Program-made: the position numbers and the translations under genes
Shown here: in pieces, positions 51,606 to 60,404 of the stretch
Position numbering within the stretch: position 1 is the first letter of the stretch
Layout: the number at the start of each line of letters is the position of its first letter
Assembly: GCA_035555675.1 (NCBI GenBank)
Contig: DATMGH010000067.1
Location: 97,787 to 161,786, forward strand
Reading direction: 5' to 3'
DNA length: 64,000 nt
Origin: Solirubrobacter sp035555675
Lineage (GTDB): Bacteria > Actinomycetota > Thermoleophilia > Solirubrobacterales > Solirubrobacteraceae
Notes under the pieces: generated by a model
What the model was told of the DNA's origin: nothing
The model's input: the letters and a program-made list of their open reading frames with translations, nothing else
The model's database searches: none

Positions 51606-52283
51606 GTGTGGCGCGAGGTGCTCGGGCAGCGTGACGAGCTGGCGACCTGGTTCGGCCTCTCGGTCGCGGGGATCCCTGCGCCCGCGGCGGCGCCGGTTCG
51701 CCATCGCGCACCGCCGTCACGCGAGCCGCCGGCCGCCGACGAGAGCGTCGAGGCCGCCGGCGTCCGCATCGGCCGCTTCCCGGTCACGAACGCCGCGTTC
51801 GCCCGCTTCCGCCCGGACCACCCGCGTGTGAAGGACCCGCAGCTGGCCGACCACCCGGTCGTGCTCGTGACCCGCGCGGACGCGCTGGCGTTCTGCGCCT
51901 GGCTCGGCGGCGGCGCCCGGCTCCCGACCGCCGCCGAGTGGGAGGCTGCCGCGGGCGACACGACCTGGCCCTGGGGCGACGCGTTCGACCCCGAGCGCTG
52001 CAACTGCGCCGAGGCCGCGTACGGGTGGACGGTCCCGGTCCGCGCACACCCGGACGGCGCCGCGCCGTGCGGCGCCGAGCAGCTCGCCGGCAACGTCTGG
52101 GAGTGGGTGGCGGACACGCGCGCGGACGGCTGGGGCGTCCTCAAGGGCGGTTGCTACCTCGATACCCAGCACGGCCTCGACACCCGCCGCGCGCTCCCCG
52201 CCGACCCGGAGCGCGCGACGCCGACCACCGGATTTCGGATCGTCATCGACCCAAGGAGGAGTGGATGGACCGCGAGCTCCTGA
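51606..52283 (+). CDS. Formylglycine-generating enzyme-type (SUMF1/EgtB/PvdO) protein
   Basis: A 225-residue FGE-sulfatase-domain protein. The family end is clear: CGAEQLAGNVWEWVADTR, GVLKGGCYLD, then TTGFRIVID; the middle has IGRFPVTNAAFARF, VTRADALAFCAWLGGGARLP and AEWEAAAGDTTWPWGDAFDP. These proteins oxidise or modify cysteine or sulfur substrates; the exact reaction cannot be read. The GTG at 51606 has GGGGGAG just upstream. It overlaps the DUF59 gene by 19 bases. Confidence 0.85.
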   Translation: MWREVLGQRDELATWFGLSVAGIPAPAAAPVRHRAPPSREPPAADESVEAAGVRIGRFPVTNAAFARFRPDHPRVKDPQLADHPVVLVTRADALAFCAWLGGGARLPTAAEWEAAAGDTTWPWGDAFDPERCNCAEAAYGWTVPVRAHPDGAAPCGAEQLAGNVWEWVADTRADGWGVLKGGCYLDTQHGLDTRRALPADPERATPTTGFRIVIDPRRSGWTASS

Positions 52284-52603
52284 TCGACGCCCTGCGGGGC
52301 GTCTATGACCCGTGCTGCCAAGACCGCGGGGTGTCGATCGTCGACATGGGCGTGGTGGAGGACGTCCGCCGCGTCGGTGCGCACGTCGAGGTGGACCTGA
52401 TCCCGACCACCGGCTGGTGCCCGTTCGTCGCCACCCTGTCGGCCGCGATCCCGGAGGCGCTGACCGCGCTCGACGGGGTCGAGACGGTCGAGGTGAAGAT
52501 CGTCTGGGAGCCCGCCTGGACGCCGGACCGGCTCTCCGAGTCGGCCCGCGCGAAGCTCAGCATGCCGCTGGAAGAACTCGAGCCCTACCGGAGAGTCGCC
52601 TGA
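52265..52603 (+). CDS. DUF59/MIP18-family metal-sulfur cluster assembly protein
   Basis: A 112-residue DUF59 protein, related to SufT and PaaD, which help deliver iron-sulfur clusters. The fold markers are LIDALRGVYDPCCQDRGVSI, DVRRVGAHVEVDLIPTTGWC (ending in a Cys before PF) and VKIVWEPAWTPDRLSE. An almost perfect ribosome site AAGGAGGA lies four bases before the ATG, inside the end of the preceding gene. The stop overlaps the amidohydrolase start (TGATG). Confidence 0.88.
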   Translation: MDRELLIDALRGVYDPCCQDRGVSIVDMGVVEDVRRVGAHVEVDLIPTTGWCPFVATLSAAIPEALTALDGVETVEVKIVWEPAWTPDRLSESARAKLSMPLEELEPYRRVA

Positions 52604-53640
52604 TGGCCGTCACCGACACCCAGCCGCAGACCGCGCGCGAGCGCAAGGTCGACGCGTTCGTCTTCGACTGCGTCTGCCACATCTTCAACTTCGACCCGGC
52701 CAACGCGCTCGGCGGGCCGGGCCTGATGTTCGACGAGCACCTGTTCGCGTTCCACCAGCTGCTCACGGCCGAGGGCGAGCGGATCCTCAGCCGCGAGGAG
52801 TTCATGAAGGAGTGGAGCGTCGACGAGATCTACGAGATGGTCATCGAGGACTCCGACACCGACATGATCGTCGCCCAGCCGCTGCCGCTCACCGACCTCT
52901 TCCACGACGGTCTGAGCGACTGGCGCAAGTGCGCGGAGATGGCGCGCAAGCACCCCGATCGCGCGGTCTTCTGGGGCTCCGTCAACCCGCTCGAGGGCAG
53001 GAAGGCCCTCGACGACATGGAGATCCAGGTCAAGGAGTACGGCGCGAAGGCGTTCAAGTTCTACAACGTCCGCTACGACTACGGGCAGCCGTTCCCGTGG
53101 CGGATGGACGACCCGCGCGTCGCGTTCCCGGTGTTCGAGAAGGCGCAGGAGCTGGGCGTGAACCTGATCGGCGTGCACAAGGGCGTGCCGCTCGGGCCGC
53201 AGCCGATCGAGCACACGCGCACGTTCGACATGGACGGCGCGGCCGCCGCGTTCCCGGACATCAACTTCGTGATCTTCCACGTCGGCCTGCCGTGGCTGGA
53301 CGAGGTCCTGTGGCAGATCGTGCGGTTCCCGAACCTCTACGCCTCGATCGCCGCCACCGTCAACTTCATCTCCCGCCAGCCGCGCGTGTTCGCCGAGATG
53401 CTGGGGAAGATGCTGTGGTGGTGCGGGGAGGACAAGATCCTCTACGGCGGCGAGTCGCCGATCTGGCACCCGCAGTGGGCGCTGGAGGCGTTCTGGAACT
53501 TCGAGCTGCCCGAGGACATCGTGGCCGAGCGCGGCTACCCGCCGCTGTCGGACCAGGCCAAACGCAAGATCCTCGGCGGCAACCTCGCCCGCCTGCACGG
53601 GATCGACGCCGACGCCAAGTGGAAGGAGCTCGCCGGCTGA
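52603..53640 (+). CDS. Amidohydrolase 2 family protein
   Basis: TIM-barrel metal-dependent hydrolase or decarboxylase, 345 residues, of the ACMSD-like amidohydrolase-2 group. Recognisable parts are VDAFVFDCVCHIFNFDPANA (the usual first HxH is replaced by CVCH), AKAFKFYNVRYDYG, NLIGVHKGVP, NFVIFHVGLPWLDEVLW and ILYGGESPIW. ATG start overlaps the DUF59 stop. Similar amidohydrolase genes accompany DUF59 genes in some actinobacterial monooxygenase clusters, but no monooxygenase is present here. Confidence 0.85.
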   Translation: MAVTDTQPQTARERKVDAFVFDCVCHIFNFDPANALGGPGLMFDEHLFAFHQLLTAEGERILSREEFMKEWSVDEIYEMVIEDSDTDMIVAQPLPLTDLFHDGLSDWRKCAEMARKHPDRAVFWGSVNPLEGRKALDDMEIQVKEYGAKAFKFYNVRYDYGQPFPWRMDDPRVAFPVFEKAQELGVNLIGVHKGVPLGPQPIEHTRTFDMDGAAAAFPDINFVIFHVGLPWLDEVLWQIVRFPNLYASIAATVNFISRQPRVFAEMLGKMLWWCGEDKILYGGESPIWHPQWALEAFWNFELPEDIVAERGYPPLSDQAKRKILGGNLARLHGIDADAKWKELAG

Positions 53641-53646
53641 CGAGTA

Positions 53647-54426
53647 CTACTCGAGGTCCTCGGCCAGGTCCGCGACGGAGTCGACGATCCGCGCGGGGCG
53701 GTACGGGAACCGGTCCGCCGACTCGCGCGTGCTGATCCCGGTCAGCACGAGGATCGTCTCCAGACCGGCTTCCAGCCCCGCGACGATGTCGGTGTCCATG
53801 CGGTCGCCGATCATCGCGGTCGTCTCCGAGTGCGCTTCGATGGCGTTCAGCGCGCTGCGCATCATGAGCGGGTTCGGCTTGCCGACGTAGTACGGCTCCA
53901 CGCCGGTCGCGCGGCTGATCAGCGCGGCCACCGAGCCTGTGGCGGGCAGCGGGCCGTCCGGGCTCGGGCCGGTCGCGTCCGGGTTGGTGGCGATGAACCG
54001 GGCGCCGTTGACCACCAGCCGGATCGCGTGCGCGATCCGCTCGAAGCTGTACGTGCGCGTCTCACCGAGCACGACGTAGTCCGGGTCGCGCTCGGTCAGC
54101 GTGTAGCCGGAGGCGTGGAGCGCGGTCGTCAGGCCGGCCTCCCCGATCACGAACGCCGACCCGCCGGGCCGCTGGTCCTCGAGGAAGCTCGCCGTCGCCA
54201 GCGCGGAGGTCCAGATCGCCTCCTCGGGGACCTCGAGCCCGCTCGCCTTCAAACGGGCGGCGAGGTCGCGCCGGGTGTAGATCGAGTTGTTGGTCAGGAC
54301 CAGGAACGGTGCGTCGCGCTTCTTGAGGTTCGCCAGGAAGCGGTCGGCGCCCGGGATCGCCTGCTCCTCGTGCACGAGCACGCCGTCCATGTCCATCAGC
54401 CACGAGCGGATCTCACGTCGGGTCAC
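53647..54426 (-). CDS. NagD-like HAD-IIA phosphatase
   Basis: A 259-residue sugar-phosphate or nucleotide phosphatase of HAD class IIA. Motif I is RSWLMDMDGVLVHEEQ, motif II is PFLVLTNNSIYTRRDLA, and motif III/IV is VGKPNPLMMRSALNAI with MIGDRMDTDIVAGLEAG. The large cap domain lies between motifs II and III. A GTG at 54426 gives MTRREIRSW. It converges on the amidohydrolase six bases away. Confidence 0.9.
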   Translation of the reverse strand: MTRREIRSWLMDMDGVLVHEEQAIPGADRFLANLKKRDAPFLVLTNNSIYTRRDLAARLKASGLEVPEEAIWTSALATASFLEDQRPGGSAFVIGEAGLTTALHASGYTLTERDPDYVVLGETRTYSFERIAHAIRLVVNGARFIATNPDATGPSPDGPLPATGSVAALISRATGVEPYYVGKPNPLMMRSALNAIEAHSETTAMIGDRMDTDIVAGLEAGLETILVLTGISTRESADRFPYRPARIVDSVADLAEDLE

Positions 54427-54523
54427 GACCGGAAGCGTACGCGGCTCGCCGCACCGATCGCGTCGCCCGCGGGTTCTCACCTGGTAGGTCTGTTGCGTAC
54501 GCGAACGACGGGAGTGCAAGCCG

Positions 54524-55324
54524 ATGGGGTCTGGAATGGGTCTGAAGACGATCGCTGCGGCGGGGGTGCTGGCCGCGTGCGGCACCGCTGCGGTGATCGC
54601 GCGGGCGGATGACCCCAGCGGCCGTGCGGCGCAGGCCGACGGCGGCCTGGCGCTGTCGAGGCTCGACGTTCGCGACGGCTCGGTCATGATCGACCGGCCC
54701 GCGCAGGCGGGCGCGGTCGACCACCTGCGGGTCATCAACAAGAGCAAGTCGGCGCTGGACGTGACCGTGACGGCGCGGCCGTGGACGCAGTCCTCGAGCG
54801 GCGCCGTGAGCCCGAACCGGCGTGCGAAGCTCGGCGGCGTGGCCGTCAGCGAGTCGACGTTCTCGCTGGCGCCCGGGGCGTGGCGCGACTTCTCGGTCAC
54901 GCTCACCTCGTCGCCCGCCTATCTCTACGGCGCGCTCGAGATCGTGGGCCTACCGAGCGACGTGAGCAAGCGCAAGGGCGTGGTCCCGGGCTACCGCGTG
55001 GTCTCTTCGCTGCGTTACAACGCCGCGAAGCCGGTCTACAAGCTCAAGCCGGGGGCGATCAAGGCGTCCCGCAAGGCGGTGACGCTGAAGGTCCGCAACT
55101 CCGGCAACACGATCGCGCCGGTGACCGGCTCCGTGCGCCTGCGCGGCCCGCTGGGGACCAAGAACGGCTCGCTGAAGGCGACGCGGATCCTGCCGCGCAA
55201 GACGGTGGCGCTGAACCTCGTGTCCAGGTCCAACTTGCGCCCCGGCACCTATACGGCGACTGTCACGCTCATCCAGAACAAGGTCAAGACCAAGGTCACC
55301 AAGCGGGTGCGGGTCGCTCGCTGA
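54524..55324 (+). CDS. Secreted protein with beta-sandwich-like repeats
   Basis: A 266-residue exported protein: an N-terminal signal (GLKTIAAAGVLAACGTAAVI, with a Cys but not a clear lipobox), then two beta-rich domains with evenly spaced Ser/Thr/Val (LALSRLDVRDGSVMIDRPAQ; TLKVRNSGNTIAPVTGSVRL). The second is reminiscent of CARDB or DUF11-like modules. ATG 54524 or 54536. No partner gene is evident; a cell-surface or adhesive role is possible. Confidence 0.75.
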   Translation: MGSGMGLKTIAAAGVLAACGTAAVIARADDPSGRAAQADGGLALSRLDVRDGSVMIDRPAQAGAVDHLRVINKSKSALDVTVTARPWTQSSSGAVSPNRRAKLGGVAVSESTFSLAPGAWRDFSVTLTSSPAYLYGALEIVGLPSDVSKRKGVVPGYRVVSSLRYNAAKPVYKLKPGAIKASRKAVTLKVRNSGNTIAPVTGSVRLRGPLGTKNGSLKATRILPRKTVALNLVSRSNLRPGTYTATVTLIQNKVKTKVTKRVRVAR

Positions 55325-55376
55325 GCGGCGACGCCGTCCGGCGCTCCGGGCGCTGAAGCTCGTAGACGCGCGCCGC

Positions 55377-56000
55377 CTACCGCGAAGCGACTTCGACGTC
55401 GATCGCGAGCTTGGCCAGCGGCGCGCCCCAGTCCTCGACCGAGGCGGGCGGCAGCACGCCGTAGCCGGCGCCGGTCGCCGACACCGCGCCGCGCAGCGCC
55501 CACAGCGCGAACGTATCCGCGAAGCGCTCCTCGGGCGCCGTGCAGTCGCCGCTCTCGGGCGTGAAGCACGCGCCGCTGCTGGGCAGCTGCGCGGCCAGCC
55601 GGTCGCGCAGGTCGGGCGTCATAAGCGCGAAGTCGATCACGTGGCCGAGCTCGTGGGCGACGGTCTTGTCGCGGTCGGCCCTGCGGTCGCCGTCGAGGTA
55701 GGCGACGTTGAACGTCACTTCGTAGCGGTCGGCGGCCAGCGGGCGCGTGAGGCCGACCGCGGGCCCGCCGGGGTCGCGGAACGTGCCGAGCGTGACCATC
55801 CCGTCCACGTCGTCGATCAGCTGCCGCGCCTCCGGCCGCGTCCGGTCGACCGCGGCCAGGATCCAGTCGCGGTCGCGCTCGGACACGGACGGGTCGAACG
55901 TGAACGTCGCCTGGCGGGTCGCCGGGTCGACGCGGTGCTCGGCCGCGCCGCAGCCGGCGAGCAGCGCGAGCGCGGCGAGGGCGAGAAGGCGCGCGGCCAT
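55377..56000 (-). CDS. Putative lipoprotein metallopeptidase (HExxH type)
   Basis: A 207-residue exported protein with a lipobox (LLALAALALLAGCGAA), so it is likely lipid-anchored outside the membrane. The zinc motif VAHELGHVIDFALM is followed by more acidic and His residues (SGDCTAPEERFADTFALWAL, which fits a Glu as third ligand). The N-terminal half, with GMVTLGTFRDPGGPAVG, may be a propeptide or binding part. Family not identified. Confidence 0.78.
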   Translation of the reverse strand: MAARLLALAALALLAGCGAAEHRVDPATRQATFTFDPSVSERDRDWILAAVDRTRPEARQLIDDVDGMVTLGTFRDPGGPAVGLTRPLAADRYEVTFNVAYLDGDRRADRDKTVAHELGHVIDFALMTPDLRDRLAAQLPSSGACFTPESGDCTAPEERFADTFALWALRGAVSATGAGYGVLPPASVEDWGAPLAKLAIDVEVASR

Positions 56001-56055
56001 GTCTCGCTGTGATCGGCGGCCCCGCGGCGCCGCTTGAGCGTGCGACCCTTCAACG

Positions 56056-56943
56056 ATGCGGCCGCTGCTGTTCTCGATCGCCTACCGGATGCTCGGTTCG
56101 GTCACGGAGGCCGAGGACGTCGTGCAGGAGGCGTACCTGCGCCGCGCGGCCGTGAGCGAGCCGGTGGAGAACGAGCGCGCCTTCATGACCACGGTCACGA
56201 CGCGGCTGGCGATCGACGTGCTGCGGTCCGCCCGCGCGCGCCGCGAGACGTACGTGGGGGACTGGTTGCCTGAGCCGCTGGTCGAGGCCGAGGCGCCGGA
56301 CGCTGCCGAGGCCGAGGACTCGGTGTCGCTCGCGATGCTCGTCCTGCTCGAGCGCTTGAGCCCCGTCGAGCGCGCGGTGTTCGTGCTGCGCGAGTCCTTC
56401 GACGTGCCGTTCGCGGACGTGGCGGCGATCGTCGACCGCTCGGAGGCCAACTGCCGCCAGATCCTGGCCCGCGCGCGCCGCCGCGTCGAGTCCGGCCGGC
56501 CGCGGTTCGACGCCGACCCGGCCGAGCGCCGCGCGCTCGTCGCCCGCTTCCTCGCGGCCGCGCGCGAGGGCGACCTCGACGGCCTCGTCGCCCTGCTCGC
56601 CCCCGACGCGGTCCTGATCGGGGACGGAGGCGGCGTCGCCCGCGCGCTCGCGCACCCGCTCACCGGCGCGCCCGCCGTGGCCCGCGCCGCGGTCGCGTTC
56701 TACGGCCAGGTCGGCCGCTGGGGCGTCACGACCGAGCCGGTGCGCGTCAACGGCGGCGCCGGCTTCCGCCTGCTCGACGCCGGCGGCCGGATCGTCGGCG
56801 TCGTGGACGTGGAGGTCGCGGACGGCCGGATCGCGGCCATCCACTCGATCGTCAACCCCGGCAAGCTCGCCCACCTCGGCGAGACGTCGGACCTGGCGCT
56901 GCGCCCATCGGTCAGTCGATCAGCGCGCCCGCGCTCACGTTGA
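56056..56943 (+). CDS. ECF41-type RNA polymerase sigma factor with SnoaL-like C-terminus
   Basis: An extracytoplasmic-function sigma factor of 295 residues. Sigma-2 is LLFSIAYRMLGSVTEAEDVV and LAIDVLRSARARRETYV, and sigma-4 VERAVFVLRESFDVPFADVA. The linker motif WLPEP and the C-terminal motifs GDGGG and NPGKL identify the ECF41 group, whose C-terminal domain itself controls activity and which has no classical anti-sigma factor. ECF41 genes usually sit beside a COE gene (carboxymuconolactone decarboxylase, oxidoreductase or epimerase). The convergent dehydrogenase-like gene, overlapping by 32 bases, is the candidate. Confidence 0.9.
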   Translation: MRPLLFSIAYRMLGSVTEAEDVVQEAYLRRAAVSEPVENERAFMTTVTTRLAIDVLRSARARRETYVGDWLPEPLVEAEAPDAAEAEDSVSLAMLVLLERLSPVERAVFVLRESFDVPFADVAAIVDRSEANCRQILARARRRVESGRPRFDADPAERRALVARFLAAAREGDLDGLVALLAPDAVLIGDGGGVARALAHPLTGAPAVARAAVAFYGQVGRWGVTTEPVRVNGGAGFRLLDAGGRIVGVVDVEVADGRIAAIHSIVNPGKLAHLGETSDLALRPSVSRSARPRSR

Positions 56944-57670
56944 CGGTCGCCGCGGTCATCGTCCGCGCGCGGTCGGAGGCCACGAACGCGGCCACCGCGC
57001 CGACGTCCTCGAACGTCGCGCAGCGGCCGAGCAGCGTCGCCGCCTCGAGGCTGGAGACCAGCGCGTCGCGCCCGGCGAACCCCGCCGGGATCGTCTCCGG
57101 CACCCCGCCGGTGCGCAGCGTCACGACCCGGATCCCGGCGGCGCCGTACTCGGCCGACAGCTGCCGCCGCATCGCCTCGACCGCGTGGAACGCCGTCTGC
57201 AGGCCGCCGATGCTGTACCCGCGCATCGGGTCGCCGGACCCGCCGAAGTTGAGGATCACGCCGCCGCCGCGCATCCGCCGGACGGCCGCCCGGTAGGTCA
57301 GGAACTGCGACCGCACGGCGGTGACGATCGGCGCCAGGTAGTCCTCGACGGCCATGTCGGCCATCGGCGTGCCCTGGACGTCGTTGATCCCGATCAGGTT
57401 GAACGAGACGTCGAGGCTGCCGCCGCCGGCGAGGACCGCGTCCGCGTGCGCCTCGACCGCGTCGCCGTCGAGCGCGTCCACCACCGCGCAGGACGCGCGC
57501 CCGCCGGCGGCCTCGATCTCGCGGGCGACCGCGTGCAGCGGCTCCGGCGTCCGTCCCGCCAGCCAGACGTGCGCGCCTTCGCGCGCGAAGACCCGCGCGA
57601 CCGCGCCGCCGATCGCCCCGCCGCCACCGTAGATCACCGCGTTCTTGCCGTTCAGGAGCATGCCGGTCAT
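56912..57670 (-). CDS. SDR-family protein without a clear catalytic Tyr-Lys pair
   Basis: A 252-residue short-chain-dehydrogenase fold: nucleotide loop VIYGGGGAIGGAVARVF, SLDVSFNLIGINDV in place of the NNAG block, and the helix beginning GGLQTAFHAVEAMRRQLSAE. The positions that should hold Tyr-x3-Lys are Leu and Phe when the helix is aligned, and no other Tyr-x3-Lys is present. It is therefore probably inactive as an ordinary oxidoreductase or uses another mechanism. Positioned next to the ECF41 sigma factor, where an oxidoreductase partner is expected. ATG start. Confidence 0.8.
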   Translation of the reverse strand: MTGMLLNGKNAVIYGGGGAIGGAVARVFAREGAHVWLAGRTPEPLHAVAREIEAAGGRASCAVVDALDGDAVEAHADAVLAGGGSLDVSFNLIGINDVQGTPMADMAVEDYLAPIVTAVRSQFLTYRAAVRRMRGGGVILNFGGSGDPMRGYSIGGLQTAFHAVEAMRRQLSAEYGAAGIRVVTLRTGGVPETIPAGFAGRDALVSSLEAATLLGRCATFEDVGAVAAFVASDRARTMTAATVNVSAGALID

Positions 57671-57733
57671 GACCTCGCCGGTGCCCGGAACTCATCGGCA
57701 GGAAGCCGGAACCGCACCCCGAACTCCGACCGC

Positions 57734-58132
57734 ATGAGCGAGACGGACCACCACGACGAGCCGCACGTGTCCAGCGACGACTTGCGGGCCGCCCTCGTCC
57801 CGCGCGGCGAGACCCGCCGCAACCCCGTGCTCGTGACCGAGCGCGACGCCGGCGAGCTGCAGGAGCTGCGCGCCGCCCTGGAGACCGCGGATGGCCTGCG
57901 CGCCGAGCTCGACGCCAGCCGCCGCGCGATCGACGCCGCCCGCGCGGATTCGATCGAGCTCCGCGCCGCGCTCGACGCCGCCCGCGGCGACGCCAAGGAG
58001 CTGCGGCTCGAGTTGATCCGCGCCCGCGCCGAGGCCGCGGAGCGCCGCGAAGCGCTCGGCCAGCTCGCGAACGCCGGCCTGTTCCGCCGCCGCAAGGTGA
58101 TCCGCGAGCTGATGGAGCGCAACGCCTTCTAG
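57734..58132 (+). CDS. Heptad-repeat (coiled-coil) protein with basic tail
   Basis: A 132-residue soluble protein with an acidic start (SETDHHDEPHVSSDDLRAAL) and a long Glu/Leu/Ala/Arg coiled coil (about 45-110; ELQELRAALETADGLRAELD), ending in a basic LFRRRKVIRELMERNAF. Probably a homodimer or scaffold; no function is assignable. ATG start. It shares the divergent gap with the SDR gene at 57670 and overlaps the end of the convergent SDR at 58129 by four bases. Confidence 0.7.
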   Translation: MSETDHHDEPHVSSDDLRAALVPRGETRRNPVLVTERDAGELQELRAALETADGLRAELDASRRAIDAARADSIELRAALDAARGDAKELRLELIRARAEAAERREALGQLANAGLFRRRKVIRELMERNAF

Positions 58133-58848
58133 CGCGGCGCGCGCAACCGCAGGCCCTGCATCCCGCCGTCGACCGCCAGCGCGGTCCCGGTGGTGGACGC
58201 GGCGGCCGGCGAGGCCAGGTAGCAGATCGCTTCGGCGACCTCCTCGGCGCTGACCAGCCGCCCCAGCGGCTGGCGCGCCTCCAGCGCGGCGCGCTCGGCC
58301 TCCGGGTCGGCCGCGGCGTCGAGCAGCCGGCCGACCCACGGCGTGTCCGCCGTGCCGGGGTTGACGCAGTTGACCCGGATGCCCTCGCCGATGTGGTCGG
58401 CGGCCATCGCCAGCGTCAGCGACAGCACGGCGCCCTTGGTCGCGCTGTAGAGCGCGCGCTGCGGCAGTCCGGCGGTCGCCGCGACCGAGCACGTGTTGAC
58501 GATCGCCGCGCACGGCGACTCGCGCAGCGCCGGCAGGCAGGCGCGCGCCACGCGCACCATTCCGACGACGTTGACGTCGAACACGCGGTGCCACTCCGCG
58601 TCGTCGTTGTCGGCGACGGTCCCCGCGGCGCCGATACCGGCGTTGTTGACGAGGACGTCGAGCCCGCCCAGCGTCGCGAGCGCGGAGGCCACGCCGGCGT
58701 CGACGCTCGCCGCGTCGCTGACGTCCACCGGCACGTCGCCGGCCAGGTCGAGCACGACCACCCGCGCGCCGCGTGAGCGCAGCAGCGCGACGGTCGCCGC
58801 GCCGATCCCGGACGCGCCGCCGGTGACGATCGCCCGCAGCCCGTTCAC
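58129..58848 (-). CDS. Short-chain dehydrogenase/reductase
   Basis: A classical SDR of 239 residues: AIVTGGASGIGAATVALL (nucleotide loop), VLVNNAGIGAAGTV, then VNTCSVAATAGLPQRALYSA followed by TK (Tyr-x3-Lys) and a C-terminal VDGGMQG. Substrate not predictable; the second gene of an ATGA-coupled pair with the ThDP enzyme upstream (minus strand). The pairing suggests the two act on the same 2-keto acid or aldehyde-type compound. Confidence 0.92.
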   Translation of the reverse strand: MNGLRAIVTGGASGIGAATVALLRSRGARVVVLDLAGDVPVDVSDAASVDAGVASALATLGGLDVLVNNAGIGAAGTVADNDDAEWHRVFDVNVVGMVRVARACLPALRESPCAAIVNTCSVAATAGLPQRALYSATKGAVLSLTLAMAADHIGEGIRVNCVNPGTADTPWVGRLLDAAADPEAERAALEARQPLGRLVSAEEVAEAICYLASPAAASTTGTALAVDGGMQGLRLRAPR

Positions 58849-60380
58849 GCGACCACCGCCTCGATCAGGTTCGGCCCGGGGGACGCCAGCGCCTCGCGCA
58901 GCGCGCCCACCAGCCCCGGCACGTCGTCGACCCGCCGCGCCGGCACGCCCATGGCCGACGCGAGCCCGGTGAAGGAGAGGTCCGGCCGCCCGAGGTCCAT
59001 CAGCGAGCGAGCCGCCGCGCCCGACCCGGACGCGCCGACGCGCGAGAACTCGAACTCGAGGATCGCGTACGAGCGATTGGCGATGACGATCGTGGTCACG
59101 TCGAGGCCCTCCCGAGCCTGGGTCCAGAGCGCTTGGATGGTGTACATGGCCGAGCCGTCGGCCTGCAGGCAGACCACGCGCCGGTCCGGGGCGCCGAGCG
59201 CCGCGCCGGTGGCGACCGGCAGGCCCCAGCCGATCGCGCCGCCGGTCAGGAACAGGTAGTCGTGCTCGCCGGCGCCGGCCGTGCGCGGGAACAGCAGAAA
59301 CGACGCGGACACGGACTCGTCGACCACGACCGCGCCGTCGGGCAGCAGCGCGCCGACGACCGCGCTCAGCGCGTCGAGGTCGAGCGCGTTCCCGGTGGGC
59401 AGTGCGACACGCTCGGCGGAGGTCCCCGCGTACGGCGGCGCGTCCAGCTCGGCCGCCAGCGCTTCGAGCGCGCCGAGCACGTCCTCGGCCGGCGTGGCCA
59501 GCCCGACGATCGCGGTCGCCGGGTCGGCGAGCACGCTCGGCTGCCCCGGGTAGGCGAAGAACCCGACCGGCGTCTGCGCGCCCACCAGGACGAGTGACGA
59601 CAGCTCCGCGAGCGCCGGGACGGCCAGCTCGGTCAGGTACGGCACGCCCGCCGGCCGCGGCCGCGAGCCGCCGCGCGCCAGCCGCGCCGGGAACGTCTCG
59701 TGCCACAGCGACGCGCCGGTCGCCGCCGCGATCCGCGCCGCCAGCTCCAGCCCGCGCTCCCCGCAGGCCGGGGTCCCGAGCAGCAGCCCCGCACCGCCCG
59801 CGCGCAGCGCCCGCGCGGCGGCCGCCACCGCCTCGTCCGGCACCGGTGCGACCGGCGCGACCGGGCGCGGCGCGGCGGGACCGAGGCTCGGCTCCCAGCC
59901 GGCGTCCGCGGGCAGGATCAGCGTCGCCACCCCGCCGGCCCGGGCGGCGGCGACCGCGGCGGCCGTGTCGCTGGCCGCCGCGCGCGCGTCGGGCGTCGTG
60001 CGCACCCAGTGCGACGCCGGCCGGGCGACCGACTCGATGTCGCTGGCCAGCGGCGCGCCCAGCGGCTTGTGCGCGACCGCGTGGTCGCCGACCAGGTTGA
60101 CCAGCGGCGTGCGCGCCTTGTAGGCGTTGTGGACGTTCGCGTACGCGTTGCCGAACCCCGGGCCGAGGTGCAGCAGCGTCGCCGCCGGTTCGCCCGCCAT
60201 CCGCGCGTACCCGTCCGCCGCGCCGGACGCGACGCCTTCGAACAGCGTCAGCACGGCCCGCATCTCGGGCACGTCGTCGAGCGCCGCGACCAGGTGCATC
60301 TCCGACGTCCCCGGGTTCGCGAAACACGTCCGCACGCCGCTCGCGACCAGCGTCCGCAGCACGCTCTCTGCCCCGTTCAT
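58845..60380 (-). CDS. Thiamine-diphosphate-dependent decarboxylase/synthase family enzyme
   Basis: A 511-residue enzyme resembling benzoylformate decarboxylase and acetolactate synthase. The N-terminal domain has the catalytic Glu in LFEGVASGAADGYARMAG. The C-terminal cofactor domain has GAIGWGLPVATGAALGAPDR and the motif QADGSAMYTIQ with IANRSYAILEFEF. No FAD-type block was seen. ATG start. It is followed by the SDR in a four-base overlap; the product of one may be the substrate of the other, but which acid is used cannot be read. Confidence 0.9.
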   Translation of the reverse strand: MNGAESVLRTLVASGVRTCFANPGTSEMHLVAALDDVPEMRAVLTLFEGVASGAADGYARMAGEPAATLLHLGPGFGNAYANVHNAYKARTPLVNLVGDHAVAHKPLGAPLASDIESVARPASHWVRTTPDARAAASDTAAAVAAARAGGVATLILPADAGWEPSLGPAAPRPVAPVAPVPDEAVAAAARALRAGGAGLLLGTPACGERGLELAARIAAATGASLWHETFPARLARGGSRPRPAGVPYLTELAVPALAELSSLVLVGAQTPVGFFAYPGQPSVLADPATAIVGLATPAEDVLGALEALAAELDAPPYAGTSAERVALPTGNALDLDALSAVVGALLPDGAVVVDESVSASFLLFPRTAGAGEHDYLFLTGGAIGWGLPVATGAALGAPDRRVVCLQADGSAMYTIQALWTQAREGLDVTTIVIANRSYAILEFEFSRVGASGSGAAARSLMDLGRPDLSFTGLASAMGVPARRVDDVPGLVGALREALASPGPNLIEAVVA

Positions 60381-60404
60381 GGCCCCGACTGTACGCTGAG
60401 ACGG

